This document shows positions 1 through 6,707 of a stretch of DNA of 64,000 bases, piece by piece; position 1 is the first letter of the stretch, and each line of letters starts with the position of its first letter. The stretch lies in NCBI GenBank assembly GCA_964550895.1, contig CAZKAP010000002.1, positions 1 to 64,000 on the forward strand. Reading direction: 5' to 3'. The position numbers and the translations under genes were made by a program. The notes under the pieces are model-generated. The model had not been told where the DNA came from and did not search any database. It was given only the letters and a program-made list of their open reading frames with translations. Source of the DNA: CAZKAP01 sp964550895 (lineage in GTDB: Bacteria; Bacteroidota; Bacteroidia; Flavobacteriales; Flavobacteriaceae).

Positions 1-59
1 TGATTCTATGTCAAATAGCTAACGCTATACGCGAATCTCGCTATGTGATTGACCTATAA
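1..59. repeat. 59-bp intergenic repeat, copy 1
   Basis: A 59-bp unit starting at the first base of the window recurs at 128-186 with 55 of 59 positions identical by hand alignment. Each unit holds a small dyad, ATAGC-TAAC-GCTAT in this copy, and a second one, GCGA-ATC-TCGC. The 12-mer TATGTCAAATAG inside the unit is also present at 194-205, so a third, truncated copy probably follows. The window begins inside the repeat field, so its full extent is unknown. No coding potential or transposase is visible. Confidence 0.7.
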
Positions 60-101
60 CCTGGAATGTCGCTCGATTCACTTGGACATAAAATCGGTGC
101 C

Positions 102-127
102 GTTATACCGCCATTCGGCGCTATAAC
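102..127. repeat. Inverted repeat between the two 59-bp repeats
   Basis: Arms GTTATACCGCC (102-112) and GGCGCTATAAC (117-127) pair at 10 of 11 positions around the loop ATTC. There is no T-run after it on either strand, so it does not look like a classical intrinsic terminator. It is the spacer structure between the two 59-bp units and may be part of a larger repeat. Confidence 0.5.
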
Positions 128-186
128 TGATTCTATGTCAAATAGCTAGAGCTATACGCGAATCTCGCTATGGAATTGACCTATAA
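128..186. repeat. 59-bp intergenic repeat, copy 2
   Basis: Second copy of the unit at 1-59. It differs at four positions in two adjacent pairs. Its first dyad reads ATAGCT-AG-AGCTAT, so pairing is kept although the loop bases changed. The 12-mer TATGTCAAATAG follows again at 194-205, just before the stop codon of the minus-strand gene at 222. Confidence 0.7.
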
Positions 187-221
187 TTTATATTATGTCA
201 AATAGAAGTTGAAAAGAGGTA

Positions 222-572
222 TTAATACCCCCTTGCTAAAAGCAAATAAGACGCCAGGTCTTTCTGCAGTTCATCGTACCTTCCAAATAAGTCCATAACC
301 TTCGACCATTGATCGTCGTGATACTCGCGGCTATTCTTCAACAAGCCGAGTATAAGAACCTGATCCCTGGCCAGATCCCGAAAACCCATTCGCAGGTCTC
401 CCAGCCGATCGAAGCACTCTTCACTGGTCGGCTCCATCTTATAGGAACTTAAGCGCGTACATATTCTTTGAACCGTAGCCTGATTGCGCTCCAGTTTAAG
501 GAGAAGTTGCTCAATTCCTACTTCCTGTGTCTCGCGCTCTGCTAAAGCGACATCCTGAACCTGTTTAGACAT
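222..572 (-). CDS. Hypothetical helical protein
   Basis: A 116-residue reading frame with no function I recognise. It is rich in Glu, Leu, Arg and Gln and reads as a soluble, mostly helical protein; residues 15-45 could form a coiled coil. I place the start at ATG 572. A GTG seven codons upstream, at 593, is in frame and also possible. It lies downstream of the polyketide operon on the same strand but 178 bp away, across an AT-rich gap (594-771), so it is probably its own unit. Its coding status rests on amino-acid composition only. Confidence 0.5.
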   Translation of the reverse strand: MSKQVQDVALAERETQEVGIEQLLLKLERNQATVQRICTRLSSYKMEPTSEECFDRLGDLRMGFRDLARDQVLILGLLKNSREYHDDQWSKVMDLFGRYDELQKDLASYLLLARGY

Positions 573-771
573 TTCGAAATAGATTGATTCCACTCTATAA
601 ATTACGCCGAATGTGGAAATAAATTGCCTGACAATTATCAGGTATTACCTACTTTAACAAATTTGAAATTTTTAGGTATTTTATATAACCAAATGGATTA
701 CAGTCTTTTAATGCTCCTCTCTTTATTTAATGCTAACGGGTTTTAAAGTTTAAACAAACGATAACTTTAAC

Positions 772-996
772 TCATCTTTTCAGGTCTTTTTCCATGTGGC
801 CGGACTTAATCAGAAGGATTATACCGGTAATTAATATCGAAAGGCTCAGAGTTCCCGAAATAATCCAGGTCCACCATTCGGCCCCCTGATGCTTGAGAAA
901 GGCCGATTCTATAGATGCCGAGATGCCCAGTCCGACCAGTGTCGCCCCCAGACCCCCGGTCCACAACCATCGTTTTTTCAGGGTTGAAGGTTTCAT
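772..996 (-). CDS. Small two-helix membrane protein at the end of the PKS operon
   Basis: A 74-residue protein with a basic N-terminus (Lys and Arg at residues 2-9), one hydrophobic segment around residues 12-30, a Trp-rich turn around 41-45, and a second hydrophobic segment around 45-64 ending in a charged tail. I do not recognise the family. The ATG is 1 bp past the stop of the acyl carrier protein gene, so it is almost certainly the last gene of the operon read from 8687. It could anchor the pathway enzymes at the membrane or help move a lipophilic product; this is inference from position only. Confidence 0.65.
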   Translation of the reverse strand: MKPSTLKKRWLWTGGLGATLVGLGISASIESAFLKHQGAEWWTWIISGTLSLSILITGIILLIKSGHMEKDLKR

Positions 997-997
997 G

Positions 998-1246
998 CTA
1001 TTGAAGTTTTGCTGAAATCAGGTCGACGGCTTCCTGTAAGTTGGATATCCTTTCGAGCTCTTCGTTTTCAATCTCAATATCAAATACGTCCTCTATGTCC
1101 AAAGCAATATCGACCAGGTGCATAGAATTGATGCCAATAGCTGAAGTGAAGCTGTCATTTAGATTGACATTGCTAATATTAACATCCTCAGGTAAATATG
1201 GATTAACTATTGCTTTGAGTTTTTCTATGATTTCTTCAGTCTTCAT
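998..1246 (-). CDS. Acyl carrier protein of the type III PKS operon
   Basis: An 82-residue acidic four-helix carrier protein. The likely phosphopantetheine site is Ser41 in the motif GINSM; the usual motif is DSL or DSM, so Asn40 stands where Asp is common. The ATG overlaps the stop of the ketosynthase gene by 4 bp (1243-1246), which points to translational coupling. It would carry the growing chain between the ketosynthase, dehydratase and enoyl reductase encoded just upstream, and may hand it to the type III synthase. It is separate from the housekeeping AcpP, which is not in the window. Confidence 0.88.
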   Translation of the reverse strand: MKTEEIIEKLKAIVNPYLPEDVNISNVNLNDSFTSAIGINSMHLVDIALDIEDVFDIEIENEELERISNLQEAVDLISAKLQ

Positions 1247-2538
1247 ATACTATTCATGTTTTTAAGAACGATACAACTATTGACGTCCCCGAAGCCGAAA
1301 CTGGCTTTGATAGCTAATTTAGGTGCTCCCGCTTTTTTATTTCGCGGGAAAGGGTCTCTATTTTCCGATACAAGGGAAAGGATCCCTTCTTTAAGCGTAT
1401 TCAGGTTAGCGTTCGGAAATATCGCCTTTCTCTCGAACTGCCCCAGTACTCCCGCAATCTCCAGGCTGCCTGAAGCGGCCAATGCATGGCCGATATGCCC
1501 TTTGAACGTGTTAATCCATGGATAGGGCCCGTCTTCAACTCCCAGCCCCTCGATCCAGTTTCGGATTTCGATTTCATCAAAGTCCGTTCCCGTCAGATGT
1601 CCGTTAACTACATCGATGTCACGGGCCTGTATGCCTGAGGCCGATATCGCCTGGCGAACGCAGGCCCTGGCAGCAAAGGGATTCACGGCCGTCATGCTTC
1701 CACCCTGCCGATGCCCGCCACAATTATTAAATCCTCCCAGAATTTCACCGTAAATGTGAGCCCCCCGCTCCAATGCACTTTGAAGCGTTTCGAGATAGAA
1801 ACAAGCGGCTCCACTCGCAGGCACAAAACCTCGCGATTCCGCATCCAGAGGCCGGCTTCCTTCTTCGGGACATTCGTTCCAGGCGCGAGGGAGAATTCGC
1901 ATGGCATCAAACCCACCCCAGACATAGACACCTCCTTCGCTGGTACTTCCGGCTAGCATGGCCCGAGCCTGGCCCGAGGCAATATGCTGATAGGCAAGCA
2001 TCAGGGATTCACACCCTGTTGCACAAGCCGTGGAATTGGCACTTACATAGCCTCCAAGTCCGTATTTGCCAGACAGATAGGCCGCACTGCCGCTATTCAT
2101 GGTCTGGAATACCGTCGTACTGCGGAGCTTGCGTCCCCTGCCCGCATCTACCTGATAAATAGCCCTTCGGAGTTCGTCGATACCGTGGGTGCCGCAGCCG
2201 AAGATGCAGCCCACATCTTCCAGGATTGCATTGGGGTCTGGCGGCGTCAGTCCCGCGTCGTTCCAGCACTCATCTGCACTGTATGCCGCGTACAGCAAGC
2301 TCTGGGAGTACCCGTTTCGCAATAGCGCCCTACCCAATAGTCGCTCAGCTTCACTCGAATCCAGCTGCGGGCTCCCACCGATCTGACAGGCAAATCCAGC
2401 CTCCTTCATTTCCGGTTGAAAGGAAACGGCAGATCTCCCCGATTCCAGCAGGTCCCAGAAGGGCTCCCTGCCGGGGGTACCCGGGGCACAAACGCCGATT
2501 CCGGAGACTACTACCCTATTTCGCGTACTGCCTGTCAT
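1243..2538 (-). CDS. Beta-ketoacyl-ACP synthase (KAS I/II fold)
   Basis: A 431-residue condensing enzyme of the FabB/FabF fold, expected to join malonyl-ACP to an acyl chain with loss of CO2. The active-site Cys is Cys172 in the motif TACATG; the two catalytic His lie in NGHLTG and in KGHIGH further on, so the Cys-His-His set is complete. The frame stays open to 2814, but that stretch lies inside the dehydratase gene and does not look like a ketosynthase. The start at 2538 gives a normal N-terminus (VVVSGIG) and a 4-bp overlap with the dehydratase stop. The stop overlaps the carrier protein start by 4 bp. The sequence is well diverged from housekeeping FabF, which suits a pathway-specific enzyme. 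Confidence 0.88.
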   Translation of the reverse strand: MTGSTRNRVVVSGIGVCAPGTPGREPFWDLLESGRSAVSFQPEMKEAGFACQIGGSPQLDSSEAERLLGRALLRNGYSQSLLYAAYSADECWNDAGLTPPDPNAILEDVGCIFGCGTHGIDELRRAIYQVDAGRGRKLRSTTVFQTMNSGSAAYLSGKYGLGGYVSANSTACATGCESLMLAYQHIASGQARAMLAGSTSEGGVYVWGGFDAMRILPRAWNECPEEGSRPLDAESRGFVPASGAACFYLETLQSALERGAHIYGEILGGFNNCGGHRQGGSMTAVNPFAARACVRQAISASGIQARDIDVVNGHLTGTDFDEIEIRNWIEGLGVEDGPYPWINTFKGHIGHALAASGSLEIAGVLGQFERKAIFPNANLNTLKEGILSLVSENRDPFPRNKKAGAPKLAIKASFGFGDVNSCIVLKNMNSI

Positions 2539-2999
2539 ATCACATTGCTCTGTCCTTCCAGGGTTCCCTTGCAAACCACGGTATTTTCTTCGTCTCGCAT
2601 CACTACTTCCATGCGGATCCTGCCAAAACGGTTTAGTGTATTGACCGCTCGCACACTCACCCGGGTTCCCGGAAATACCGGTGCCAGAAACTCCATATGA
2701 GCCGCCACAAGTGCGAATCCGGGCTTCCGGGCTACCCGCCCGGAAATAATATCCTTTGTTTCCTTCAGATAGAGCCCAATTCCGTAGGCCAGTAATCCGA
2801 TCTGGGCGCAACATTCCTGCAGCAGGCTTCCGGGGGTCACCGGATTTCCGACAAAGTGGTCCCCGTACACCTCGAGGTCGGGCCGGAAAGTATAATGACC
2901 CTGTATTTCCCCATCTCGGAATGAATCGATCCGATCCACGAGCAGGAAGGAGCCCTGTATAGGGAAGTGATCAAGTATCTGATCCTCTGTATTTTTCAT
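2535..2999 (-). CDS. FabZ-like 3-hydroxyacyl-ACP dehydratase (hotdog fold)
   Basis: A 154-residue single hotdog domain. The dehydratase signature is present: His48 in GDHF, then NPVTPG, and Glu62 in LQEC, which match the catalytic His and acidic residue of FabZ. It would remove water from a 3-hydroxyacyl-ACP. It sits between the enoyl reductase (5 bp upstream) and the ketosynthase (4-bp overlap downstream), so the three form a reductive elongation set. No dedicated ketoreductase is visible in the operon, so housekeeping FabG would have to supply that step. Confidence 0.83.
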   Translation of the reverse strand: MKNTEDQILDHFPIQGSFLLVDRIDSFRDGEIQGHYTFRPDLEVYGDHFVGNPVTPGSLLQECCAQIGLLAYGIGLYLKETKDIISGRVARKPGFALVAAHMEFLAPVFPGTRVSVRAVNTLNRFGRIRMEVVMRDEENTVVCKGTLEGQSNVI

Positions 3000-3004
3000 A
3001 ATTC

Positions 3005-3808
3005 TTACTGCAATCCTTCTCCCCCATCTACCGGGATGATAGCCCCGTTGATCCAGTAGGCTTCATCTGTGCTGAGCAGGTAAGCCACGTTAGCTATATC
3101 TGTGGGTGTGGTGAGCCTTTTCGATGGGTTGCGCCTGAGGGCGTGATCGATCAGATCCTGGTGACCGGGGATCATTTCCAGGGAAGGTGTACGTGTGATC
3201 CCGGCACGTATACCATTGACACGAATCCCCTTCGGTGACAATTCATAAGCCATATGTCGGATGAGGCTTTCCAGGCTGCTCTTGGCATTGGCCACTGCGG
3301 CATAATGCGGCCAGGTCTTGCGGGCCCCCTCACTACTAAAACCCAAAATCCGGGAATCCGCCATGAGGAGCCTGTACTGATAGAGCGCATCTACCCAATC
3401 GTAGAGACTCAGGGACATGGCCGTGGAGGTGAGCAGGAAGTCCTCCCTGCTGAGCCCGCCCGAATCCCCGGGACTCAGGCGCTTCAGGTTACCCCTTGAA
3501 ATACAGTGAATGACCATCCGTATGGTATGGGGAGGGATCATTTCCCGTATGGTGGTGCACAATGCCATAATGGACTCCTTTTGCACACCATCTTTATTGA
3601 AGGCGAATACCTGTACCCCCCGGGCTCTGAGTTGATCCCAAAGCTGAGTCAATTCTTCCTTGCGGGACTTCAGATCCCGGTGTACAATTATGATATGATA
3701 GCCCTTATCGGCGAACTTTTCGGCGCAAGCCTTGCCTATGCCACTGCTTCCCCCGAGTATAAGAACCCATCTGCCTTTTTCAGGTGTATCTCGTTTTATC
3801 CTTCCCAT
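3005..3808 (-). CDS. SDR oxidoreductase, FabI-like enoyl-ACP reductase
   Basis: A 267-residue Rossmann-fold SDR. The nucleotide motif GGSSGIGK is at residues 19-26. The catalytic pair is Tyr169 and Lys176, which gives Tyr-x6-Lys, the spacing of FabI enoyl reductases, and not the Tyr-x3-Lys of ordinary SDR ketoreductases. The following GIRVNGI segment and the TRTP turn also resemble FabI. I therefore infer that it reduces an enoyl-ACP made by the neighbouring dehydratase. Its start lies 13 bp inside the end of the type III PKS gene. A generic SDR with another substrate cannot be excluded. Confidence 0.78.
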   Translation of the reverse strand: MGRIKRDTPEKGRWVLILGGSSGIGKACAEKFADKGYHIIIVHRDLKSRKEELTQLWDQLRARGVQVFAFNKDGVQKESIMALCTTIREMIPPHTIRMVIHCISRGNLKRLSPGDSGGLSREDFLLTSTAMSLSLYDWVDALYQYRLLMADSRILGFSSEGARKTWPHYAAVANAKSSLESLIRHMAYELSPKGIRVNGIRAGITRTPSLEMIPGHQDLIDHALRRNPSKRLTTPTDIANVAYLLSTDEAYWINGAIIPVDGGEGLQ

Positions 3809-4857
3809 TCGATTAACATTCGCTGTGCCGAGAAACCCGGCCCGAAACTCAACAGCAGGCCTTTCTCTCCGGGCCCGGGTTGGTTATTCATGACCTCCCG
3901 CAGCACATACAATACGGTGGCGCTACTCATGTTGCCAAACTCATTGAGGGTTTTTCGGGTCTCGTTCAGATTCTTTCCAAAGGCTCCGAAAAGCGCCTCG
4001 GTCTTCTCTACGATTTTGCGTCCTCCGGGGTGAAATACCAGTCGGTCCAAATTATAAATATCCAGCCCCTGTTCTTGAAGGAAAGGCAGGACGATTCGTT
4101 CGAAATGCGATTCTATCATCTCCGGCACCTTTGGATCCAGCACCATGCGCAGTCCCAAATTGGTCAGATCGAAACCCATCAGGTATGTACTGTCCGGGAA
4201 ATGATACATACCCGAAGCCCGTATTACGGGACCGCCGTCATCATCGCGGCTGCTCATCAGTACGCAGGCACAACCGTCCCCGAAAAGGGCCGCACTCACG
4301 ACGTTTGCCATGGAATAATCCTGATGCTGAAAGGTAGCCGTAGGACACTCGGCCGCAATCACGACTGCTCGCTTTCCCGGGTGGCCCTGCAGATAATTGT
4401 GTGCATAGATCAGACCGGAGATCCCTGCGACGCAGCCCATTTCGGTCACGGGAAGCCTGATCACAGAGGGCTTAAAGCCAAAGTCATTGATGAGGTAAGC
4501 ATCCAGGGAGGGAATCATGAAACCCGTGCAGCTGACCGTTATGATCATATCGATACTCCCCGGCTCCCAATTGTTGCGTTCCAGGCATCGGGATAGTGCA
4601 TTACGGCTCATATCCAGGACTGCCGTTTGATAATCCCTGTTCTTGTCTTCGAAGGAGGTCGGTCGGAATACTTCGTCTATATCCATGATGCCATAACGAC
4701 GGTCTACTCCTGCTCCCTCAAAAATCTTGGACATCTTTCGAATGAAGCGTTCGTCCTGACCTTCGAGCCATTTCTTCATGTAGGGCAGGATCTCGGCTGT
4801 AGTCCGTGAAAAGGGTGGAGAATGCGTTTCCACATCCACTATTCGGTTCTTCATCAT
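3796..4857 (-). CDS. Type III polyketide synthase
   Basis: A 353-residue chalcone-synthase-fold enzyme. The catalytic triad is visible: Cys142 in EMGCVAG, His276 in FHPGG and Asn309 in FGNMSS; the C-terminal loop SFGPGF typical of type III synthases is at 337-342. The family extends an acyl-CoA or acyl-ACP starter with malonyl-CoA and cyclises it to resorcinols, pyrones or phloroglucinols. The order synthase, methyltransferase, FAD oxidoreductase recalls the Streptomyces srsABC genes for alkylresorcinol ethers and quinones. Germicidin synthase gives precedent for using a starter straight from ACP. The start can be ATG 4857 or 4854; 4857 abuts the methyltransferase stop. The product is unknown. 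Confidence 0.9.
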   Translation of the reverse strand: MMKNRIVDVETHSPPFSRTTAEILPYMKKWLEGQDERFIRKMSKIFEGAGVDRRYGIMDIDEVFRPTSFEDKNRDYQTAVLDMSRNALSRCLERNNWEPGSIDMIITVSCTGFMIPSLDAYLINDFGFKPSVIRLPVTEMGCVAGISGLIYAHNYLQGHPGKRAVVIAAECPTATFQHQDYSMANVVSAALFGDGCACVLMSSRDDDGGPVIRASGMYHFPDSTYLMGFDLTNLGLRMVLDPKVPEMIESHFERIVLPFLQEQGLDIYNLDRLVFHPGGRKIVEKTEALFGAFGKNLNETRKTLNEFGNMSSATVLYVLREVMNNQPGPGEKGLLLSFGPGFSAQRMLIEWEG

Positions 4858-5574
4858 TTAATCCGGGACTTTTTTTAGAATCCAGTGGTAGCGGAATGCC
4901 CAAACCCATCTCAACGAAAAGCGGGTTTCGGGAAACTCCTTTTGGTAGCCTACGAAATCAGTGGGTCGAAATCCCTTTCTGATCGAGGTAAGGCCATCCG
5001 AGCGCGCGGTCTGCGTCTTCAGGAATATGCGGGCAAACACAGAGAAAAGATAGTACGAAATTTCCGATCGGGCCAAATCCGAAATCAGAATGGCATCGCG
5101 GGTGATGGGTAGCAGCCGGCCGAGAATAAGTGATATCTGTCCATCGGTGAAATGATGAAAGGTCAGGGCACTGAGGACCAGATCAAATCGGGTTTCGGGT
5201 AAAGGCTCCGTAAGGTCCATGGCGCGGTAAGCTATTGAGGACTGATCGTCTCCGATCGATCGGGCATGCTGCAAAATGCGAAAATTGTTGTCCCATCCTT
5301 CGAAAGCGAATCGTATTTCGGGAAACTTCTGTCTCAACCGCCTTTCCATATACCGCAACAATCCTCCATCGCCACAACCCACATCCAGTATCCGGTAGTG
5401 GTTGCAGCCCTTTTCCCGGATTAATCGTTCCGCTTCACGGCAGATCGCGCGGTTACCCCCCAGTGTGCGATTGACGAATTGAATGTCTGTATGCACATGA
5501 TGCTGCTCCAGGATTTCTTCGTCATCCCAGGTGTCCATGATTTCAGGACCGTCATAGCGCTCTTTAAAATTCAT
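4858..5574 (-). CDS. Class I SAM-dependent methyltransferase
   Basis: A 238-residue protein with the SAM-binding motif I ILDVGCGDGG at residues 62-71, followed by a Rossmann-type methyltransferase core. The later FDLVLSALTFHH region matches motif IV. It overlaps the upstream FAD oxidoreductase by 4 bp (ATGA at 5571-5574) and its stop abuts the PKS start. By position it is the tailoring methyltransferase of the pathway and could O- or C-methylate the polyketide ring. The family alone does not say which atom is methylated. Confidence 0.82.
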   Translation of the reverse strand: MNFKERYDGPEIMDTWDDEEILEQHHVHTDIQFVNRTLGGNRAICREAERLIREKGCNHYRILDVGCGDGGLLRYMERRLRQKFPEIRFAFEGWDNNFRILQHARSIGDDQSSIAYRAMDLTEPLPETRFDLVLSALTFHHFTDGQISLILGRLLPITRDAILISDLARSEISYYLFSVFARIFLKTQTARSDGLTSIRKGFRPTDFVGYQKEFPETRFSLRWVWAFRYHWILKKVPD

Positions 5575-6698
5575 ATCGAAGATTTACCGTGGGTAGTTCG
5601 CACCAGGGGAGGCAATAGGAAAGGTGCCAGGCGAAGCACATTCATACCTGAGGCGGAAACGCGCGGGAGGGTCATCCCCTGTTGAAAAAGCGAACCTGCC
5701 AACAGGCGCAATCGGAACGTTCCGGTCCAGGCTTTTTGGTATTTCCGAAGCAATTCCTTCCGGTTCAGACGCCCTTCCATGCCCTGTTCGAGCAGGCAGG
5801 CTAGCAAATAGGAGGCCCTGATGGACATCGCCATCCCATTTCCGCTCAAGGGGTAGATAACACCGGCACTGTCCCCACACATAGGAATATCTCCTGCAAC
5901 GGCTCCTTTGGCACCGAAATGTATGTTGGATATGCCCAGGGGGCGATCAAAAAGTGGCCTGGCTTGCGAAAGGAAATCCCCCAGTGCCGGGTTTTCCGTT
6001 AGCGTAGCATCGAAAAAATCATCGACCGATTTTAGCTGCCTGAAGGCCTCGCGGTGGTACAGTGCACAGACGTTCACTCGTCCGTTTTCGACAGAGGAAA
6101 GTCCGGCATAACCGCCTTTAAAAAGGTGGAGGGAGACCTGAGTCGTATCGAAATTTTTGGGCATGAAGTGCGCCTTGATCCCCATCCATGGGCTGCGAGC
6201 CCGGGTAAAACTGCGTGCGAGTCCTTTGTCCAGACCGGACGCCTTTCCGTAGGCCCCGACGACCCATCGGCTCCTGCGCTCTATACCCTGCCTGCTGATC
6301 ACACCGTATCCGGATGTATCCGAAAAAATGCGGTCTGCTTTTTCGGTAATCCACTCCACCTCGGTACTTTCGAGTTTTGCCCTCAATGCGCTCTCCAGCA
6401 TATATCGGCTGATGCCTATTCCCCCGAGCGGCAAATCGCATGCCACACGGCGGCCCCGGGGATCGGTAAGAGCGAATCGACGGATGTCCGGCAATTCATT
6501 CCAGCCGAGTTCGGGCAGAAGGGAGACGAGTATAGACTTTACCTCACGGGAAATATACTCTCCGCAAACCTTGTGCCGGGCCGTGGCGTCCTTCTCCAGG
6601 ACCCCGATCCGATAGGAATGCCTACTGAGCAATAAGGCCAGTATAGCCCCACTCAATCCTCCTCCTATGATTAGTATGTCGTATTCGTTTTCTCTCAA
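5571..6698 (-). CDS. FAD-dependent oxidoreductase (geranylgeranyl reductase/monooxygenase type)
   Basis: A 375-residue flavoprotein. The FAD-binding GGGLSG motif is at residues 12-17, KVCGEYIS follows around residue 43, and the second FAD motif GDSAG is near residue 275. The C-GE motif is typical of the geranylgeranyl reductase-like branch, which also includes hydroxylases. In this setting I expect it to hydroxylate or oxidise the polyketide ring, or less likely to reduce a side chain. The only in-frame start is TTG at 6698, because a stop codon lies four codons upstream; homologous N-termini fit that start. It begins 9 bp after the E1 stop. Confidence 0.83.
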   Translation of the reverse strand: MRENEYDILIIGGGLSGAILALLLSRHSYRIGVLEKDATARHKVCGEYISREVKSILVSLLPELGWNELPDIRRFALTDPRGRRVACDLPLGGIGISRYMLESALRAKLESTEVEWITEKADRIFSDTSGYGVISRQGIERRSRWVVGAYGKASGLDKGLARSFTRARSPWMGIKAHFMPKNFDTTQVSLHLFKGGYAGLSSVENGRVNVCALYHREAFRQLKSVDDFFDATLTENPALGDFLSQARPLFDRPLGISNIHFGAKGAVAGDIPMCGDSAGVIYPLSGNGMAMSIRASYLLACLLEQGMEGRLNRKELLRKYQKAWTGTFRLRLLAGSLFQQGMTLPRVSASGMNVLRLAPFLLPPLVRTTHGKSSI

Positions 6699-6707
6699 GG
6701 GCTTGAT

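Noticed and set aside
1..206. CRISPR-like array
   Set aside because: Only two full copies plus a fragment, 59 bp long with an uneven spacing and a structured spacer, and no cas gene nearby.
2539..2814. Extended N-terminus of the ketosynthase
   Set aside because: The open frame runs inside the dehydratase gene and shows no ketosynthase features; ATG 2538 fits the family and the ATGA overlap.
3796..4857. FabH/KAS III instead of a type III PKS
   Set aside because: The Cys-His-Asn triad alone would fit both, but the TGFMIPS segment, the C-terminal GFGP-type loop and the methyltransferase and FAD neighbours point to a type III PKS.
6054..6635. Long plus-strand frame opposite the FAD oxidoreductase
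   Set aside because: Shadow of a gene with clear FAD motifs; no recognisable domain.
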